Positions 1-8,997 of a stretch of DNA of 41,383 bases are shown here, piece by piece. Position 1 is the first letter of the stretch; every line of letters begins with the position of its first letter. Both the position numbers and the translations under genes were made by a program. A model generated the notes under the pieces. It made no database searches. It saw nothing but the letters and a program-made list of their open reading frames with translations, and was not told where the DNA came from. This DNA is from a virus: IMG/VR virus record IMGVR_UViG_3300001533_002311, positions 1 through 41,383 of that record. One strand, given 5' to 3'.

Positions 1-210
1 GATTAGTGCCGTTCTCAAAAAAGATGAAGAAGCTTTGAGCAAAATAATCGGTTCTCTTGAAGGATATAGTTTAGAAGACATAGAAAATCTCAAAGAAAGT
101 TTTAAAAAACTAAAACAACGAGATTTTCTATGTCTTCTAAACTATATCCTTCAAGAGAACCGATTATTTTGCTCAAAGCTTCTTCATCTTTTTTGAGAAC
201 GGCACTAATC
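1..210. repeat. Perfect 91-bp fold-back inverted repeat
   Basis: Bases 1-91 are the exact reverse complement of 120-210, with a 28-nt loop at 92-119. Read on the plus strand, 1-118 is the forward continuation of the tape-measure-like segment (reads ISAVLKKDEEALSK, then ends NLKESFKKLKQ). At 120 the same sequence turns back and runs the other way. Natural phage genes rarely contain such a perfect long palindrome, and fold-backs of this kind at a contig end are typical of multiple-displacement-amplification or assembly chimeras. A real inversion or terminal hairpin cannot be excluded. Confidence 0.95.
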
Positions 211-2159
211 ATTTTCCTGAAATCAGACATATCCAAACCAAGTGGCTTAAGTTTATTTTTAACGTATTGGAATATGTCAGCAAAATCGCTAAGATGTCCT
301 TCCATATTAGTGAGCAAGTCTTTATATGCAGGGAATAACAGGCGCACAGTATCAGCTAGTTTTTTTCTTTCCATATCAAGACCAAACTTAGCTAAATCCT
401 TCGCGAGGTCTGGGGGTTCAATGTCATTGATTATTTCTTCTAGTTCATACAACGTAGCATTTTTTATTCTTTCGAGCCAGTTGCTTGTCTCTCCCGTCAG
501 GTTACCCATTAACTCATCATAAATAGCAAGAACCTGTGAATATATTTCAATCCTTTCTTCGTCACTCTTGGCGTTTTTTACTGCATATCTTACATTTTCC
601 GTAAATGATGCTTGAATCTGTTGCATTAATTCTGGGACAAGGCTATCAATAATGTTTACAAGATTTTCACCAAGATTCTTTATTCTTGGGTCAGGACTAC
701 CAGACAAACGCTTAGAAAGTCTTTCAACCCATCTTGTCGCATCGCCAGAATCTATGCCACTTTGCTGGTTCATCATATCTACGAATAATTGATATGCTTC
801 AATGGCCTGTCTTGCGTTTTCAACAGTATCTTTAATAGTTAGCGGTTTCTTTTTCGTTAGCGTACTAACTTCACCAAGAACAGACAACTCATCTGCTAAG
901 TCAGATAAAACTATGTATGTATCATTAAGTATTTGATTCTTTCTATTCTTTATCTTCTCAATTTCGCGCCTTATATCTTCAAGTTTATCATCATATCTGG
1001 TTTCTGCTGAAACCCCCTCGCCAGAAAGAAGACCAAGAAACTTGTCTATTATATCCTTTGTCCTATCTGTTATAACTTGTGATGTCTCATTTGCCAAATC
1101 TTTAAGTGCTTGTGACACCTTTTTAGTATATGAGGAAGTAACATCATAATCTGTTGATTTAAGAGCTTGCAAATAATCTTCTATGTAAAGACCAATTGCC
1201 TCACTATTGCCGAGATAGGTAAGGATTTCACGTTGAGCTTGTTCTGTGGCACTTATTTGTTCTTTGGTGGGCTTTATTTTCCGTTCGGCACCATATATAG
1301 ATTCTAAATAGATTTGGGCTATTTCTTTTGGTTTCTTGTTTATATTTTTAATAACAACTTCATTTATGTCTTCCAAATCACTTTGAGCGCTGTCTACTAA
1401 CATAAGAAGTTCATGCTCAACATTTCCTACTTTATATATAAACTCTTTTCTGCTTTTACGAAATTCTTCCAGTTGTTCGTCTGTTGCATCTTCACCAAGT
1501 TTTGGTATTTGACCAAGAAGAGGCTCAACCTTTTCTCTCATAAAGTCTTCAAACGCAAAATACTGGTTATATGCCTTTTTACCCATTTCTTTTAAATCTT
1601 TATCTAATGTGTTAAAAGAAGGTGTAAACCACTGGTCAAAGAAACTCTTTCTGCCAATCCATTGATTATCAATATCCTTCCAGTATTCTGCTCTTGCTTC
1701 AGACATATAGCCCTTTACATCAAGCTCCTTTTGCCGTAATTGTAAGTTTATTATATCCCGTCTTGCATTTAACTCTTCTCCGAGCATTGATACCCTTGCT
1801 TCCTGTAATGCTTCCATTTTGTTTGCATTTGAAATATCAAGGTTTATTATATCAACCATTGAACCAATTATGAGGTCATAACTCTCATTGAATTGTTCAT
1901 TTGCCCGTTGATTATCCTTCATATTTTTACCGAGTTCAACCGTCTGGTCAATTAAACCAACAAATCCATGTATTGAGCTAATTTTAGATTCGAGCTTATC
2001 AACCTCCTTGCCTAAAGAATCCATTTGGGTTTCTAAATCATAAACGCCAACTTCAATATCCCGCGCAATGCTTTCTTGTTCTTTTTTCCATGCCTTTACT
2101 GCCGCAACAATCTGCCAAATTATTACAGCAACATTGTCATAATACTTGTCATAAACACA
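102..2159 (-). pseudogene. Truncated, inverted second tape measure segment
   Basis: The minus-strand frame is open from about 2159 (a stop codon lies at 2160-2162) down to 102; the first ATG is at 2024. The product is collinear with residues of roughly 1015-1665 of the tape measure protein encoded at 17927-23941. Both share a start rich in hydrophobic residues, then KISSIHGF versus KIGALHGM, QASFTENVRYAVKNAK versus EASFVKNIKYAIRNAK, and KPLGLD versus EPLGLD. Similarity begins about 35 residues before the first ATG, so that Met is probably incidental and the N-terminal 1000 residues are missing. The last few residues (VVLVF) are created by the fold-back. It has no visible ribosome binding site. 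It may be an alternative tape-measure cassette, a paralogue remnant, or a strain variant joined by a chimera. Expression as a free protein is unlikely. Confidence 0.75.
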
Positions 2160-2160
2160 C

Positions 2161-2742
2161 TAAATACAAGTAACTCTATATATTACAAAACAAACTACAA
2201 AACAATATATAAAAATCCTTATGTCGTTTTATAACAATTAAACACACATATAAAACAATAAAACCCTCAACCTGAGATGTAATGTAAAAAGCTAGGCGGT
2301 TAATTTTCAACACGGGGTAGTAACCAACCCACTTTTTCACTTGAATTAGTCAAAAAACACCACACATTTTTTACAAATCTACCTATTTATTTTATTTTCG
2401 TAACGTTAATTTAATGTTTTTCCATCAAAAAAATATAGACTTACGTTATAATTCTCGGCAATTTAAACGTTTTTTTACAAATACTTCATATATATAAGTA
2501 TGACAATAAAATGACAAGTTACAGTGCCATTAAAATACCATCACCCGAAATTTACGTAGTTAATTTTAAATTTATAGAGATGACCTAATTAACCCCATCT
2601 TTATCAGTGTTACACTTTTGGAAAACCTATAACACCTTGGGGCACAGGCAGTTACGTGTAAATATATAACATTAACCTTGACAGGTGGTATGTTTTTTAA
2701 AAATACTTGACATTTAATTGAGCAAAAGGAATAGAAGCTTAT
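2161..2742. other. AT-rich non-coding region; possible control or replication region
   Basis: This 582-bp stretch has no convincing gene. It is strongly AT-rich, with runs of T and A. The motif ATGACAA occurs twice near the right half (2500-2506 and 2511-2517) and twice in the opposite orientation just left of the region (2134-2140 and 2146-2152), like paired protein-binding sites. Two TTGACA boxes lie close to the downstream gene. Its position before a RepL-like winged-helix gene makes an operator or a replication origin possible, but this is inference. I could not recognise a preQ1 riboswitch despite the deazaguanine genes downstream. Confidence 0.4.
2678..2712 (+). promoter_or_regulatory. 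Possible promoter: two TTGACA boxes
   Basis: Consensus -35 hexamers TTGACA occur at 2678-2683 and 2707-2712, 29 bp apart, in the gap before the first plus-strand gene at 2743. Neither has a good -10 box at the usual 16-18 bp spacing (AAATAC and AATAGA-like sequences are the best matches). The plus-strand gene series starts here and no other gap in the operon is large enough, so a promoter is expected in this area. Confidence 0.35.
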
Positions 2743-3165
2743 ATGGTTAGAATATTTAAGGTTGATATTGAACAAGATAGACGAAAAACTATCGGGGTTT
2801 CGTTGTATTATATTTTGTCAACTTGTGTTGATGGTGAGACAAATATGCTCAAAATAAATGGCAGACCAATGAACACAATGGATATATGTGCATATGCTAA
2901 TTATACAAGAAAGGAATTGTCAAAGGCAATCAGAACATTGTACTATAAAGGGATTATATTGAACGTCAGAACTGGTGGCAAAGATTTGTTCTTTATAAAT
3001 CCAGAATTTGTTAGAGACGAAAATAAGACCGTATTGGATTTCCCGTTTTTGAATGAACTATTTGACGGTGAGAGTAATATGGATGTAAAAGACCTTGTGT
3101 ATTTTAGGAAAGGTCATCGCAAAATAAGCATAGATATAGGTAGTGTTCTACCAGAGGTAAAATAA
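2743..3165 (+). CDS. RepL-like winged-helix DNA-binding protein
   Basis: This 140-aa protein carries a winged helix-turn-helix in the middle: residues near 45-65 (MDICAYANYTRKELSKAI) form the helix pair, followed by a GIILNVRTGG wing and the phrase FFINPEFV. The helix plus 'NPE' pattern is like the RepL family of Firmicutes plasmid replication proteins and like phage wHTH regulators. It has an AAAGGA ribosome site about 12 nt before the ATG. It overlaps the next gene by one base (TAATG), so it is the first gene of the deazaguanine operon. It may initiate replication at the upstream AT-rich region or control the operon; the sequence does not decide between these. Confidence 0.6.
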   Translation: MVRIFKVDIEQDRRKTIGVSLYYILSTCVDGETNMLKINGRPMNTMDICAYANYTRKELSKAIRTLYYKGIILNVRTGGKDLFFINPEFVRDENKTVLDFPFLNELFDGESNMDVKDLVYFRKGHRKISIDIGSVLPEVK

Positions 3166-3518
3166 TGTATACGATAAGCAAACGATTCCAATTCTCAGCA
3201 TCACATTTGTTAAATAATTTAGAAGAAGGACATCCTTGTTCGAGAAATCACGGGCATAATTACGAATTGACGATATACCTTGCCAGTAAGGAACTTGACA
3301 AACAGGGGTTTGTTCTTGATTATCAGAAACTTGATTTTGTAAAACAATATGTAAATAAGTTTCTTGACCATCGCTGTCTTAACGATGTCTTTGATTTCAA
3401 CCCGACAGTTGAGAATATGACAAAGAAGATATATGACTTATTTAAGCCAAAATGTCCACAGTTATTGGCAGTTGCGTTAAGTGAAACACCTAATACGGAG
3501 TGCATATATGAACCTTAA
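3165..3518 (+). CDS. queD: 6-carboxy-5,6,7,8-tetrahydropterin synthase (QueD)
   Basis: This 117-aa protein converts 7,8-dihydroneopterin triphosphate to 6-carboxytetrahydropterin, the second step towards preQ0. The zinc ligands are His14 (SASH), His29 and His31 (NHGHNY), and the catalytic Cys25 and the LDHR motif at 67-70 are in place. The C-terminus ends with the family-typical SETPN and E-IYE. The length matches bacterial QueD (about 120 aa). Its ATG overlaps the stop of the preceding gene and its end overlaps the queE start by 11 bp, so translation is probably coupled. Confidence 0.93.
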   Translation: MYTISKRFQFSASHLLNNLEEGHPCSRNHGHNYELTIYLASKELDKQGFVLDYQKLDFVKQYVNKFLDHRCLNDVFDFNPTVENMTKKIYDLFKPKCPQLLAVALSETPNTECIYEP

Positions 3519-4089
3519 TATAGTAGAAATATTTTCGTCTATTCAGGGCGAAGGATTACATACTGGTCAGCTTGTAACATTTGTTAGACTTGCCGGGTGC
3601 AATATGAACTGTCCGTTTTGTGACACAGATTGGCAAAGCAATCAAAAACAAATGAGTCTTAGTGCAGTTTTGAGGGAGGTTAGGAAATATCCGTCAAATG
3701 TTATTGTTTGGACTGGTGGAGAGCCATTGCTCCAGTTAAAGGAAGAATGTTTATTTTTCGGGTATAAACACTATTTAGAAACAAACGGCTCATTGCCGCC
3801 GATTAAGGGATTAGATTATATTACAATAAGTCCAAAAGTACCCACAGATATGTTAAACAAAAACTTTCGGGGGTTTTGGAATATAGGAGAAATAAGGTAT
3901 CCGATAAAAGTAGGCGATGTTGTTCCGAATATAGATGAACTACCTATTGCACGGAATTACTATTTAAGTCCAATTTTTGACGGAGATAAGTTGATAATAC
4001 AGAATGTAAAATATTGTATGGAACTAATAGAAAGGAGACCAAGGTGGAGACTGTCAGTACAAACACACAAGCTATTGAATCTTACCTAA
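3508..4089 (+). CDS. queE: 7-carboxy-7-deazaguanine synthase (QueE), radical SAM enzyme
   Basis: This 193-aa enzyme makes 7-carboxy-7-deazaguanine from 6-carboxytetrahydropterin by a radical S-adenosylmethionine ring contraction. The [4Fe-4S] ligands are Cys31, Cys35 and Cys38 in [12 protein letters not shown]. The SIQGEG start motif is at 11-16 and the SAM-binding GGEP at 70-73. I chose the ATG at 3508, which starts directly at the conserved N-terminus; an in-frame GTG 27 bp upstream lies deep inside queD. The end overlaps folE by 46 bp. Confidence 0.93.
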   Translation: MNLNIVEIFSSIQGEGLHTGQLVTFVRLAGCNMNCPFCDTDWQSNQKQMSLSAVLREVRKYPSNVIVWTGGEPLLQLKEECLFFGYKHYLETNGSLPPIKGLDYITISPKVPTDMLNKNFRGFWNIGEIRYPIKVGDVVPNIDELPIARNYYLSPIFDGDKLIIQNVKYCMELIERRPRWRLSVQTHKLLNLT

Positions 4090-4613
4090 AAGACATATTG
4101 GGTTATATAGGTGATGACCCAGATAGAGAGGGTTTAGTTGAAACGCCGCACAGGATTGTAAAATCTTGGGAAAAGTTATTTGGTGGGTATGAACAAAATC
4201 CTTACGATGTAATTAAAACATTTGAAGACGGTGCTTGCAATGAAATGGTGATATTGAAAGACATAGAGTTTTACTCTACGTGTGAGCATCATTTCTTGCC
4301 ATTTTTTGGCAAAGTACACATTGCGTATATCCCGAATGGGAAAGTAGTCGGTGTTTCAAAACTTGCAAGATTAGTTGAGGTATATGCAAGACGATTACAA
4401 ATACAGGAAAGACTTGTAGGACAAATAGCAGATTGCATTTCTGAGGTTCTTAATCCAGATGGTGTCATGGTTGTTTGTCAGGCACAGCATTTTTGTATGA
4501 TAAGCAGGGGAGTTGAAAAACAAAACTCTATTATGGTAACAAGTGCAGTGCGTGGCGTTTTCAAGGATATTGCAAAGACAAGAGAAGAATTTATGTCTCT
4601 TATATCCATGTGA
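4044..4613 (+). CDS. folE: GTP cyclohydrolase I (FolE)
   Basis: This 189-aa enzyme converts GTP to 7,8-dihydroneopterin triphosphate and so feeds QueD. The zinc ligands Cys80, His83 and Cys151 are at the family spacing (CEHH; later QHFCM). The substrate-binding [17 protein letters not shown] stretch at 103-119 is intact. The start is a GTG at 4044, placed 7 nt after the ribosome site AAAGGAG; the upstream TTG at 4014 has no such site. Phage-borne FolE raises the flux into the pathway above the host level. The stop overlaps the next start (ATGTGAG). Confidence 0.93.
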   Translation: METVSTNTQAIESYLKDILGYIGDDPDREGLVETPHRIVKSWEKLFGGYEQNPYDVIKTFEDGACNEMVILKDIEFYSTCEHHFLPFFGKVHIAYIPNGKVVGVSKLARLVEVYARRLQIQERLVGQIADCISEVLNPDGVMVVCQAQHFCMISRGVEKQNSIMVTSAVRGVFKDIAKTREEFMSLISM

Positions 4614-4927
4614 GTTGTATCGTGAAATTTGTTATTGATATAGATGGAGTTATAGCAGAAGAGAGAAGTAATCATCTTGAATATAGTAAGTGTGTACCTA
4701 AAAAGGATGTAATTGATTGTGTAAATAAACTATTCAATTCTGGCAATTATATCATCTTGTTTACATCGAGATTTGAGGTTGATAAACAAGTAACAATGAC
4801 ATGGCTTGAAAAAAACAACGTATTATACAATGAACTAATTCTTGGAAAACCAAGGGCAGATTTTTATATAGATGATAGAGCAATGCGTCCAAATGAATTT
4901 AAGGAATTGTGTGAGCAAAATGTATAA
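4610..4927 (+). CDS. HAD-superfamily phosphatase-like protein
   Basis: This 105-aa protein has the HAD motif I DIDGV near residues 10-14 (nucleophile Asp and the second Asp), motif II Ser/Thr-like FTSR near 48-51, and a C-terminal [12 protein letters not shown] that fits motifs III and IV (Lys and the Asp pair). The length fits small capless HAD hydrolases. The start is GTG at 4610, overlapping the folE stop; GTG at 4622 is an alternative that gives the usual 'xKFVIDIDG' N-terminus. It sits inside the deazaguanine operon with overlaps on both sides, so it may act on a pathway intermediate or nucleotide, but its substrate is unknown. Confidence 0.7.
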   Translation: MSCIVKFVIDIDGVIAEERSNHLEYSKCVPKKDVIDCVNKLFNSGNYIILFTSRFEVDKQVTMTWLEKNNVLYNELILGKPRADFYIDDRAMRPNEFKELCEQNV

Positions 4928-5579
4928 ATCTGTTTTGTTAATGTCTGGCGGTATAGATAGTTTTATAGGCTACTATCTGCTCGGTTATCCGCAACCTGTT
5001 TATTTTAACCTAAATTCCAAGTATTCTAAGGTTGAAATTAATACGGTGCATAAAATATCTGATAAAGTGATTATAGATAATGACTTGAATTTTCTTGGGA
5101 GACTTGAAGATAAAGATGCTCATATTCCATATAGAAACTTGTTTTTTATGTTGCTCGGTGTTACCAAATATTCTGATACTGTGATAATATGTGGGGTTAG
5201 AGATGACAATGTGTCTGATAAAGACAGTAAGATTTTTAGGAAGATGTCTGACTCTTTATCATATGTAGCAAAAAGAAAAATTGAGATAGTTTCTCCGTTT
5301 TGGAATTTTACAAAGGCAGACATTTGTGCCAAGTTTGCAAACAAATTTGACAAAAGACTCTTATTGCAAACATACTCTTGTTATTCTGGCAAAGAGATTG
5401 AATGTGGAGCTTGTCCTGCTTGTTTTAGAAAAAGAGTTGCTCTTTTTAGCATAAATATTTTTATGCCATTCAATAATGACTTGTTGCTTTCTAAATATGA
5501 AGCCAATATGAGTAACTATGACGACCAAAGACAACTTAATATGAAAAAATATATCAAGTATATAAGGGACAGTAAATGA
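4920..5579 (+). CDS. queC: 7-cyano-7-deazaguanine (preQ0) synthase (QueC)
   Basis: This 219-aa ATP-dependent enzyme turns 7-carboxy-7-deazaguanine into the nitrile preQ0. The PP-loop SGGIDS is at residues 9-14. Four zinc-binding cysteines (154, 162, 165, 168) lie in the C-terminal CGACPACFRKR segment, as in QueC. It overlaps the HAD gene by 8 bp and the DpdA-like gene by 4 bp (ATGA). No amidotransferase domain is fused to it and no QueF is seen nearby, so the end product is expected to be preQ0 rather than an amidated or reduced form. Confidence 0.92.
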   Translation: MYKSVLLMSGGIDSFIGYYLLGYPQPVYFNLNSKYSKVEINTVHKISDKVIIDNDLNFLGRLEDKDAHIPYRNLFFMLLGVTKYSDTVIICGVRDDNVSDKDSKIFRKMSDSLSYVAKRKIEIVSPFWNFTKADICAKFANKFDKRLLLQTYSCYSGKEIECGACPACFRKRVALFSINIFMPFNNDLLLSKYEANMSNYDDQRQLNMKKYIKYIRDSK

Positions 5580-6313
5580 GATTGTATTTTGCTGGAGATG
5601 ATGGATATAAAGCAACAAATGAGATATTGTTAAGATATGGCGCAAAGAACCGTCTTGAGAGCTTTTTTTATTTGAGGAAGGGAAACCCAAGTATGCAGTT
5701 TGAAAACTATCTTTTAGATAGCGGGGGATTTACAGCCAGAAAAAGTGGTGTAGAAATAGATATTAGAAATTACATAGATTTTATAAATAAAAACTCAATC
5801 AAGCAGGCATTCAATCTGGATACAAATGACTTAAATGAAAGTCGAAAAAATCAAAGAATCTTAATGCAAAATACAGATGCGGAGATTGTTCCAATTTATC
5901 ACGCGACAGAGCGGGAACACGAAAAAACAAGAGATATGTTAATGCAATATATAGAGGAGTATAACTATATCGGCATATCTGGTCCGAAGAGAAAGAGCGT
6001 TAGGAAGGAATATAAGCTTGCATACTTTGATTTTGTTTTTTCTCATTTTGATTTATCCGTAAGGTTTCACGGACTTGGAATAACTACTCCTGATTTTCTA
6101 AGAAGGTATTCTTGGTATTCTGTGGATTCTACAACTTGGATTTCAATAGGGAAATATGGAAGAGCTTCAAATCTAAAGATAAAACAAATGCAAAAGTACC
6201 TTGCGAAAGGGAGAAGAAGAAATCACAATATAGAGAGGGATTTGCCTTATTGGATTGGGTTAGAAAAAACAATGACAAAATACTGGAAAAATCGCGATAT
6301 AGATTATTCATAA
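5576..6313 (+). CDS. dpdA: DpdA-like DNA 7-deazaguanine transglycosylase
   Basis: This 245-aa protein belongs to the tRNA-guanine transglycosylase superfamily. It has LLDSGGFTA (Asp48), the same motif as the proton-acceptor region of TGT enzymes, FNLDTND near 79-85, and VDSTTW with Asp184, the likely nucleophile region. It is shorter than cellular TGT and lacks the zinc-binding tail, like the short phage DpdA group that exchanges guanine in DNA for preQ0 or its derivatives. It follows queC with a 4-bp overlap, which ties it to the synthesis genes. Known function of the family: base exchange in DNA; that this one uses preQ0 is inference from its neighbours. Confidence 0.82.
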   Translation: MRLYFAGDDGYKATNEILLRYGAKNRLESFFYLRKGNPSMQFENYLLDSGGFTARKSGVEIDIRNYIDFINKNSIKQAFNLDTNDLNESRKNQRILMQNTDAEIVPIYHATEREHEKTRDMLMQYIEEYNYIGISGPKRKSVRKEYKLAYFDFVFSHFDLSVRFHGLGITTPDFLRRYSWYSVDSTTWISIGKYGRASNLKIKQMQKYLAKGRRRNHNIERDLPYWIGLEKTMTKYWKNRDIDYS

Positions 6314-6324
6314 GGAGAAATACA

Positions 6325-6852
6325 ATGAAAAAAGGATTTTGCGAGATACCAATTGAGCAGTTAGTTAAAGCAGACTGGAATTACAAAGAGGACAATCCAG
6401 AACTTGAGCAAAAATTGCTGGAAAATATCAAACGAAATGGACAAATTGAAAACATAATTGTTAGAGACGTTAGTAATGGAAAGTTTGAAATAGTAAATGG
6501 AAATCACAGGCTTGATGTTTTGCATTTGGCAGAATTTAAAACTGTTTACTGTTTCAATTTGGGGAAGGTATCTGACACACAGGCAAAAAGAATTGCTATA
6601 GAAACTAACGAAACGAAGTTTGAAATTGATATGTTGCGTATGTCTGTTTTGTTAAAAGATATATTTGAAGAGTCGGATATAAACGATATGCTAAAAACAA
6701 TGCCTTTTAACGAATTAGAATTGAATGATTACTTGGACTTTTCTGAATTTTCGCCAGATAAACTGGAAACAAATACTGATATTGTAGATGAAGAAAAGAA
6801 AAGAAAAGAGGTAACTTGCCCAGCTTGCGGGCATACATGGGACGGTTCATAA
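6325..6852 (+). CDS. ParB-like nuclease domain protein
   Basis: This 175-aa protein has an N-terminal ParB/sulfiredoxin-like domain (about 5-85): IPIEQLV, then NGQIENIIVRD and the NGNHRLDVL motif that corresponds to the ParB 'GxRR' box. The C-terminus ends in CPACGHTW, half of a zinc ribbon. The ATG at 6325 follows TAAGGAG closely. Such proteins are common just before terminase genes in siphoviruses, where a role in DNA cutting or packaging is suspected but not proven. The stop overlaps the next start (TAATG). Confidence 0.75.
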   Translation: MKKGFCEIPIEQLVKADWNYKEDNPELEQKLLENIKRNGQIENIIVRDVSNGKFEIVNGNHRLDVLHLAEFKTVYCFNLGKVSDTQAKRIAIETNETKFEIDMLRMSVLLKDIFEESDINDMLKTMPFNELELNDYLDFSEFSPDKLETNTDIVDEEKKRKEVTCPACGHTWDGS

Positions 6853-7463
6853 TGGCAAATATCAAACAAATAGACTGGGATAAAATACATGGCGACTATG
6901 TGCTTGGAACAGATTATCCCTCGTTTGATGAATTAGCTAAGCGATATGGAATATCAAAACCACTTTTGATTGCGAAAGCAAATGATATTGATGACCCGCT
7001 TAATAGAGGCAGGACTTGGCTCGAACAAAGAAAGGATTATATAGAGAAAAAACAGTCATTGCAGGAAGATATTGCCGTTAATGAAGCAAAAAAGGCAGTA
7101 AAAAACTATGTTAAAATAATAAACAATATGGGCATAAAGGCGTTTCAGTTAATAAACAGGGAACTTGATAGGCTTGACAAGAAGCAAAGAGAGGCAATTG
7201 ATGTGGGAGAATCATATCCAATAGGTAAGTTTGTAAAAATATCTGACATTACTAAAATTGCTGAAGTATTGCATAAATTATCCGGTGCGGATAATGCGCG
7301 TGAAATGTTGGTTAAACTTGAGTTGGCAGATAAAAAATCAGAAAGCGATAATATTAAATTACAAGATTTAACTGATGAGGAAATTGAGGATATAGATAGG
7401 CAGGTTAAACATGGCGGTGCAATTATGATAGATACAGAGAATGAAAAAAATGGCTCAGGTTAA
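6852..7463 (+). CDS. Terminase small subunit
   Basis: This 203-aa protein has an N-terminal helix-turn-helix (FDELAKRYGISKPLLIAKAN, about 25-44) followed by long charged helices. It lies directly before and overlaps the large terminase by 23 bp, the standard place for the DNA-recognition subunit that binds the packaging site. The phrase WDKIHGDYVLGTD near the N-terminus is like other phage small terminases. The ATG at 6852 overlaps the ParB-like stop codon. Confidence 0.75.
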   Translation: MANIKQIDWDKIHGDYVLGTDYPSFDELAKRYGISKPLLIAKANDIDDPLNRGRTWLEQRKDYIEKKQSLQEDIAVNEAKKAVKNYVKIINNMGIKAFQLINRELDRLDKKQREAIDVGESYPIGKFVKISDITKIAEVLHKLSGADNAREMLVKLELADKKSESDNIKLQDLTDEEIEDIDRQVKHGGAIMIDTENEKNGSG

Positions 7464-8988
7464 GTTTACAAAACAAGAGTTTATTGAAGAAAAACAACGT
7501 AGGTACAGAGAGAAGTCTGATAAGTATCAGGCTGATTTTGCCCCACATAATAAGTATAGTTTCTGGAAGTTTTGTCAGCATATTGCGCCTGATTTTTATT
7601 TTGATGATAAAAAGCCACTTATTGAATTGACTGAGATATTCAGAAGAGTAACAATTGGAGAGCTTAGAAAGGTTTTAATATCGTTTTTTCCGCGTGGTGG
7701 CAAAAGCAGGACCACAAGCCTTTGGATAGCATGGTGGCTTGGCTATGACCCTGAGGGTTCTTTTATGCGTAATTGTTATAATGATAATCTTGCTTGGGAT
7801 TTGTCAAAGTCTGTGCTTGATATAATGGAACTTGAAGAATATGGGCAAGTATTCCCGAATATTTCTATCGACCCCAATGCACGTTCAAAAGCAACCTGGC
7901 AGTTGAGAAATACTACGATAACTACTTATTTCGGGGCAGGAATAAACGGGACTATAACAGGCAGGGGTTGTAATCGTGCCGCCATATTTGATGACCCTAT
8001 CAAGAACCCAGAAGAGGCCTTGTCAGAAAGTTATCTTGATAAAGTAGATACATTCGTTGAATATGCTTTGACTACCCGCGTAGAAGAAGGCTCTAATTGT
8101 GCGGAAGTGATAATAAGCACACGTTGGTCTGATAGAGATGCAATAGGATTAAGAGAAAATGACAAGGAGTGGCATAAGTTTATATTTCCTGTTTTAGACG
8201 AAAATGATAAGAGTATTTGTGAAGCCATGTTTTCTACTGAACGTGCTTTAAAGATACGTAAAAAATGGATAGATACCGGCAAGAAATGGATGTGGGATGC
8301 CCTTTATATGTGTGAGCCATCTGAAAAGACATTTGCAAAGCTTTCTCTTGACACGCTAAAACGCTTTTCAATGAAAGACCTTGATAATGTAGAGATAGAT
8401 GAGAGAATTGCTTGGTGTGATTATGCAAACAAGGGAACAGACTTTCTCTCATGTCCGTTCGTGTGGAGAGTCGGTGATAAAAAATACTTTCCAGGAGTTA
8501 TGTTTTCAAACAAAGACAGCAAAGAACTAAAAGAGCCGTTAATAAAGAAAGTAATTGAGTTTAAGCCAAGTAATATCACATTTGAAAGTCAGCAGGGCGG
8601 TCAGGAATTTGGGGAGAACTTTGAAGAAAGGTATGCTAAGATATTGCAGGCAATTGGAACAGAAGTAGAAATGCGTTCTTCAACCGTGAATAAAGAAATA
8701 AGGATATTGTTGAAAATAGGCGAAATAAAAAGCGAGTGTTATTTTCTTGTTGACGAAGAGCAGGACGAACATTATTCTTATTTCATTGAAAATCTTACAT
8801 CTTACGGAAAGTATAAGTTCACGAAAGATGATGCAATAGATTCGGTATCTGGAGTATTGTCAGCATTGTCAACTTCTGGTGATGTTGATATAGATTATTT
8901 GGATGATAACAAAATACTTGACATCGATATTGATAATGACACAGATGAATTAGAGTCTGATATGGACTCAGATGTTGTAGTTTTTTAG
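7441..8988 (+). CDS. terL: Terminase large subunit (ATPase and nuclease)
   Basis: This 515-aa packaging motor has a Walker A-like PRGGKSR at 84-90 (Lys88), a Walker B with FDD at 183-185, and the coupling motif STRW further on. The C-terminal RNase H-like nuclease has acidic residues in WCDYANKG, in TFESQQGG and in KDDAIDS. The length is normal. It drives DNA into the prohead and cuts concatemers. ATG at 7441 is followed by a second in-frame ATG at 7450 that could also be used. It ends with an acidic tail rich in Asp. Confidence 0.92.
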   Translation: MKKMAQVKFTKQEFIEEKQRRYREKSDKYQADFAPHNKYSFWKFCQHIAPDFYFDDKKPLIELTEIFRRVTIGELRKVLISFFPRGGKSRTTSLWIAWWLGYDPEGSFMRNCYNDNLAWDLSKSVLDIMELEEYGQVFPNISIDPNARSKATWQLRNTTITTYFGAGINGTITGRGCNRAAIFDDPIKNPEEALSESYLDKVDTFVEYALTTRVEEGSNCAEVIISTRWSDRDAIGLRENDKEWHKFIFPVLDENDKSICEAMFSTERALKIRKKWIDTGKKWMWDALYMCEPSEKTFAKLSLDTLKRFSMKDLDNVEIDERIAWCDYANKGTDFLSCPFVWRVGDKKYFPGVMFSNKDSKELKEPLIKKVIEFKPSNITFESQQGGQEFGENFEERYAKILQAIGTEVEMRSSTVNKEIRILLKIGEIKSECYFLVDEEQDEHYSYFIENLTSYGKYKFTKDDAIDSVSGVLSALSTSGDVDIDYLDDNKILDIDIDNDTDELESDMDSDVVVF

Positions 8989-8997
8989 GAGATAGTT

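Noticed and set aside
130-522. Plus-strand open frame of 130 codons
   Set aside because: It lies opposite the tape-measure-like frame, has a hydrophobic, biased composition and no ribosome site; it is a shadow frame.
2280-2370. tRNA-like stretch in the left non-coding region
   Set aside because: A few bases look like tRNA arms, but no full cloverleaf, T-loop or CCA-side stem can be formed.
2600-2742. preQ1 riboswitch before the deazaguanine operon
   Set aside because: The expected short stem-loop with A-rich tail pseudoknot could not be found; the genes also belong to a phage DNA modification pathway that need not be repressed by preQ1.
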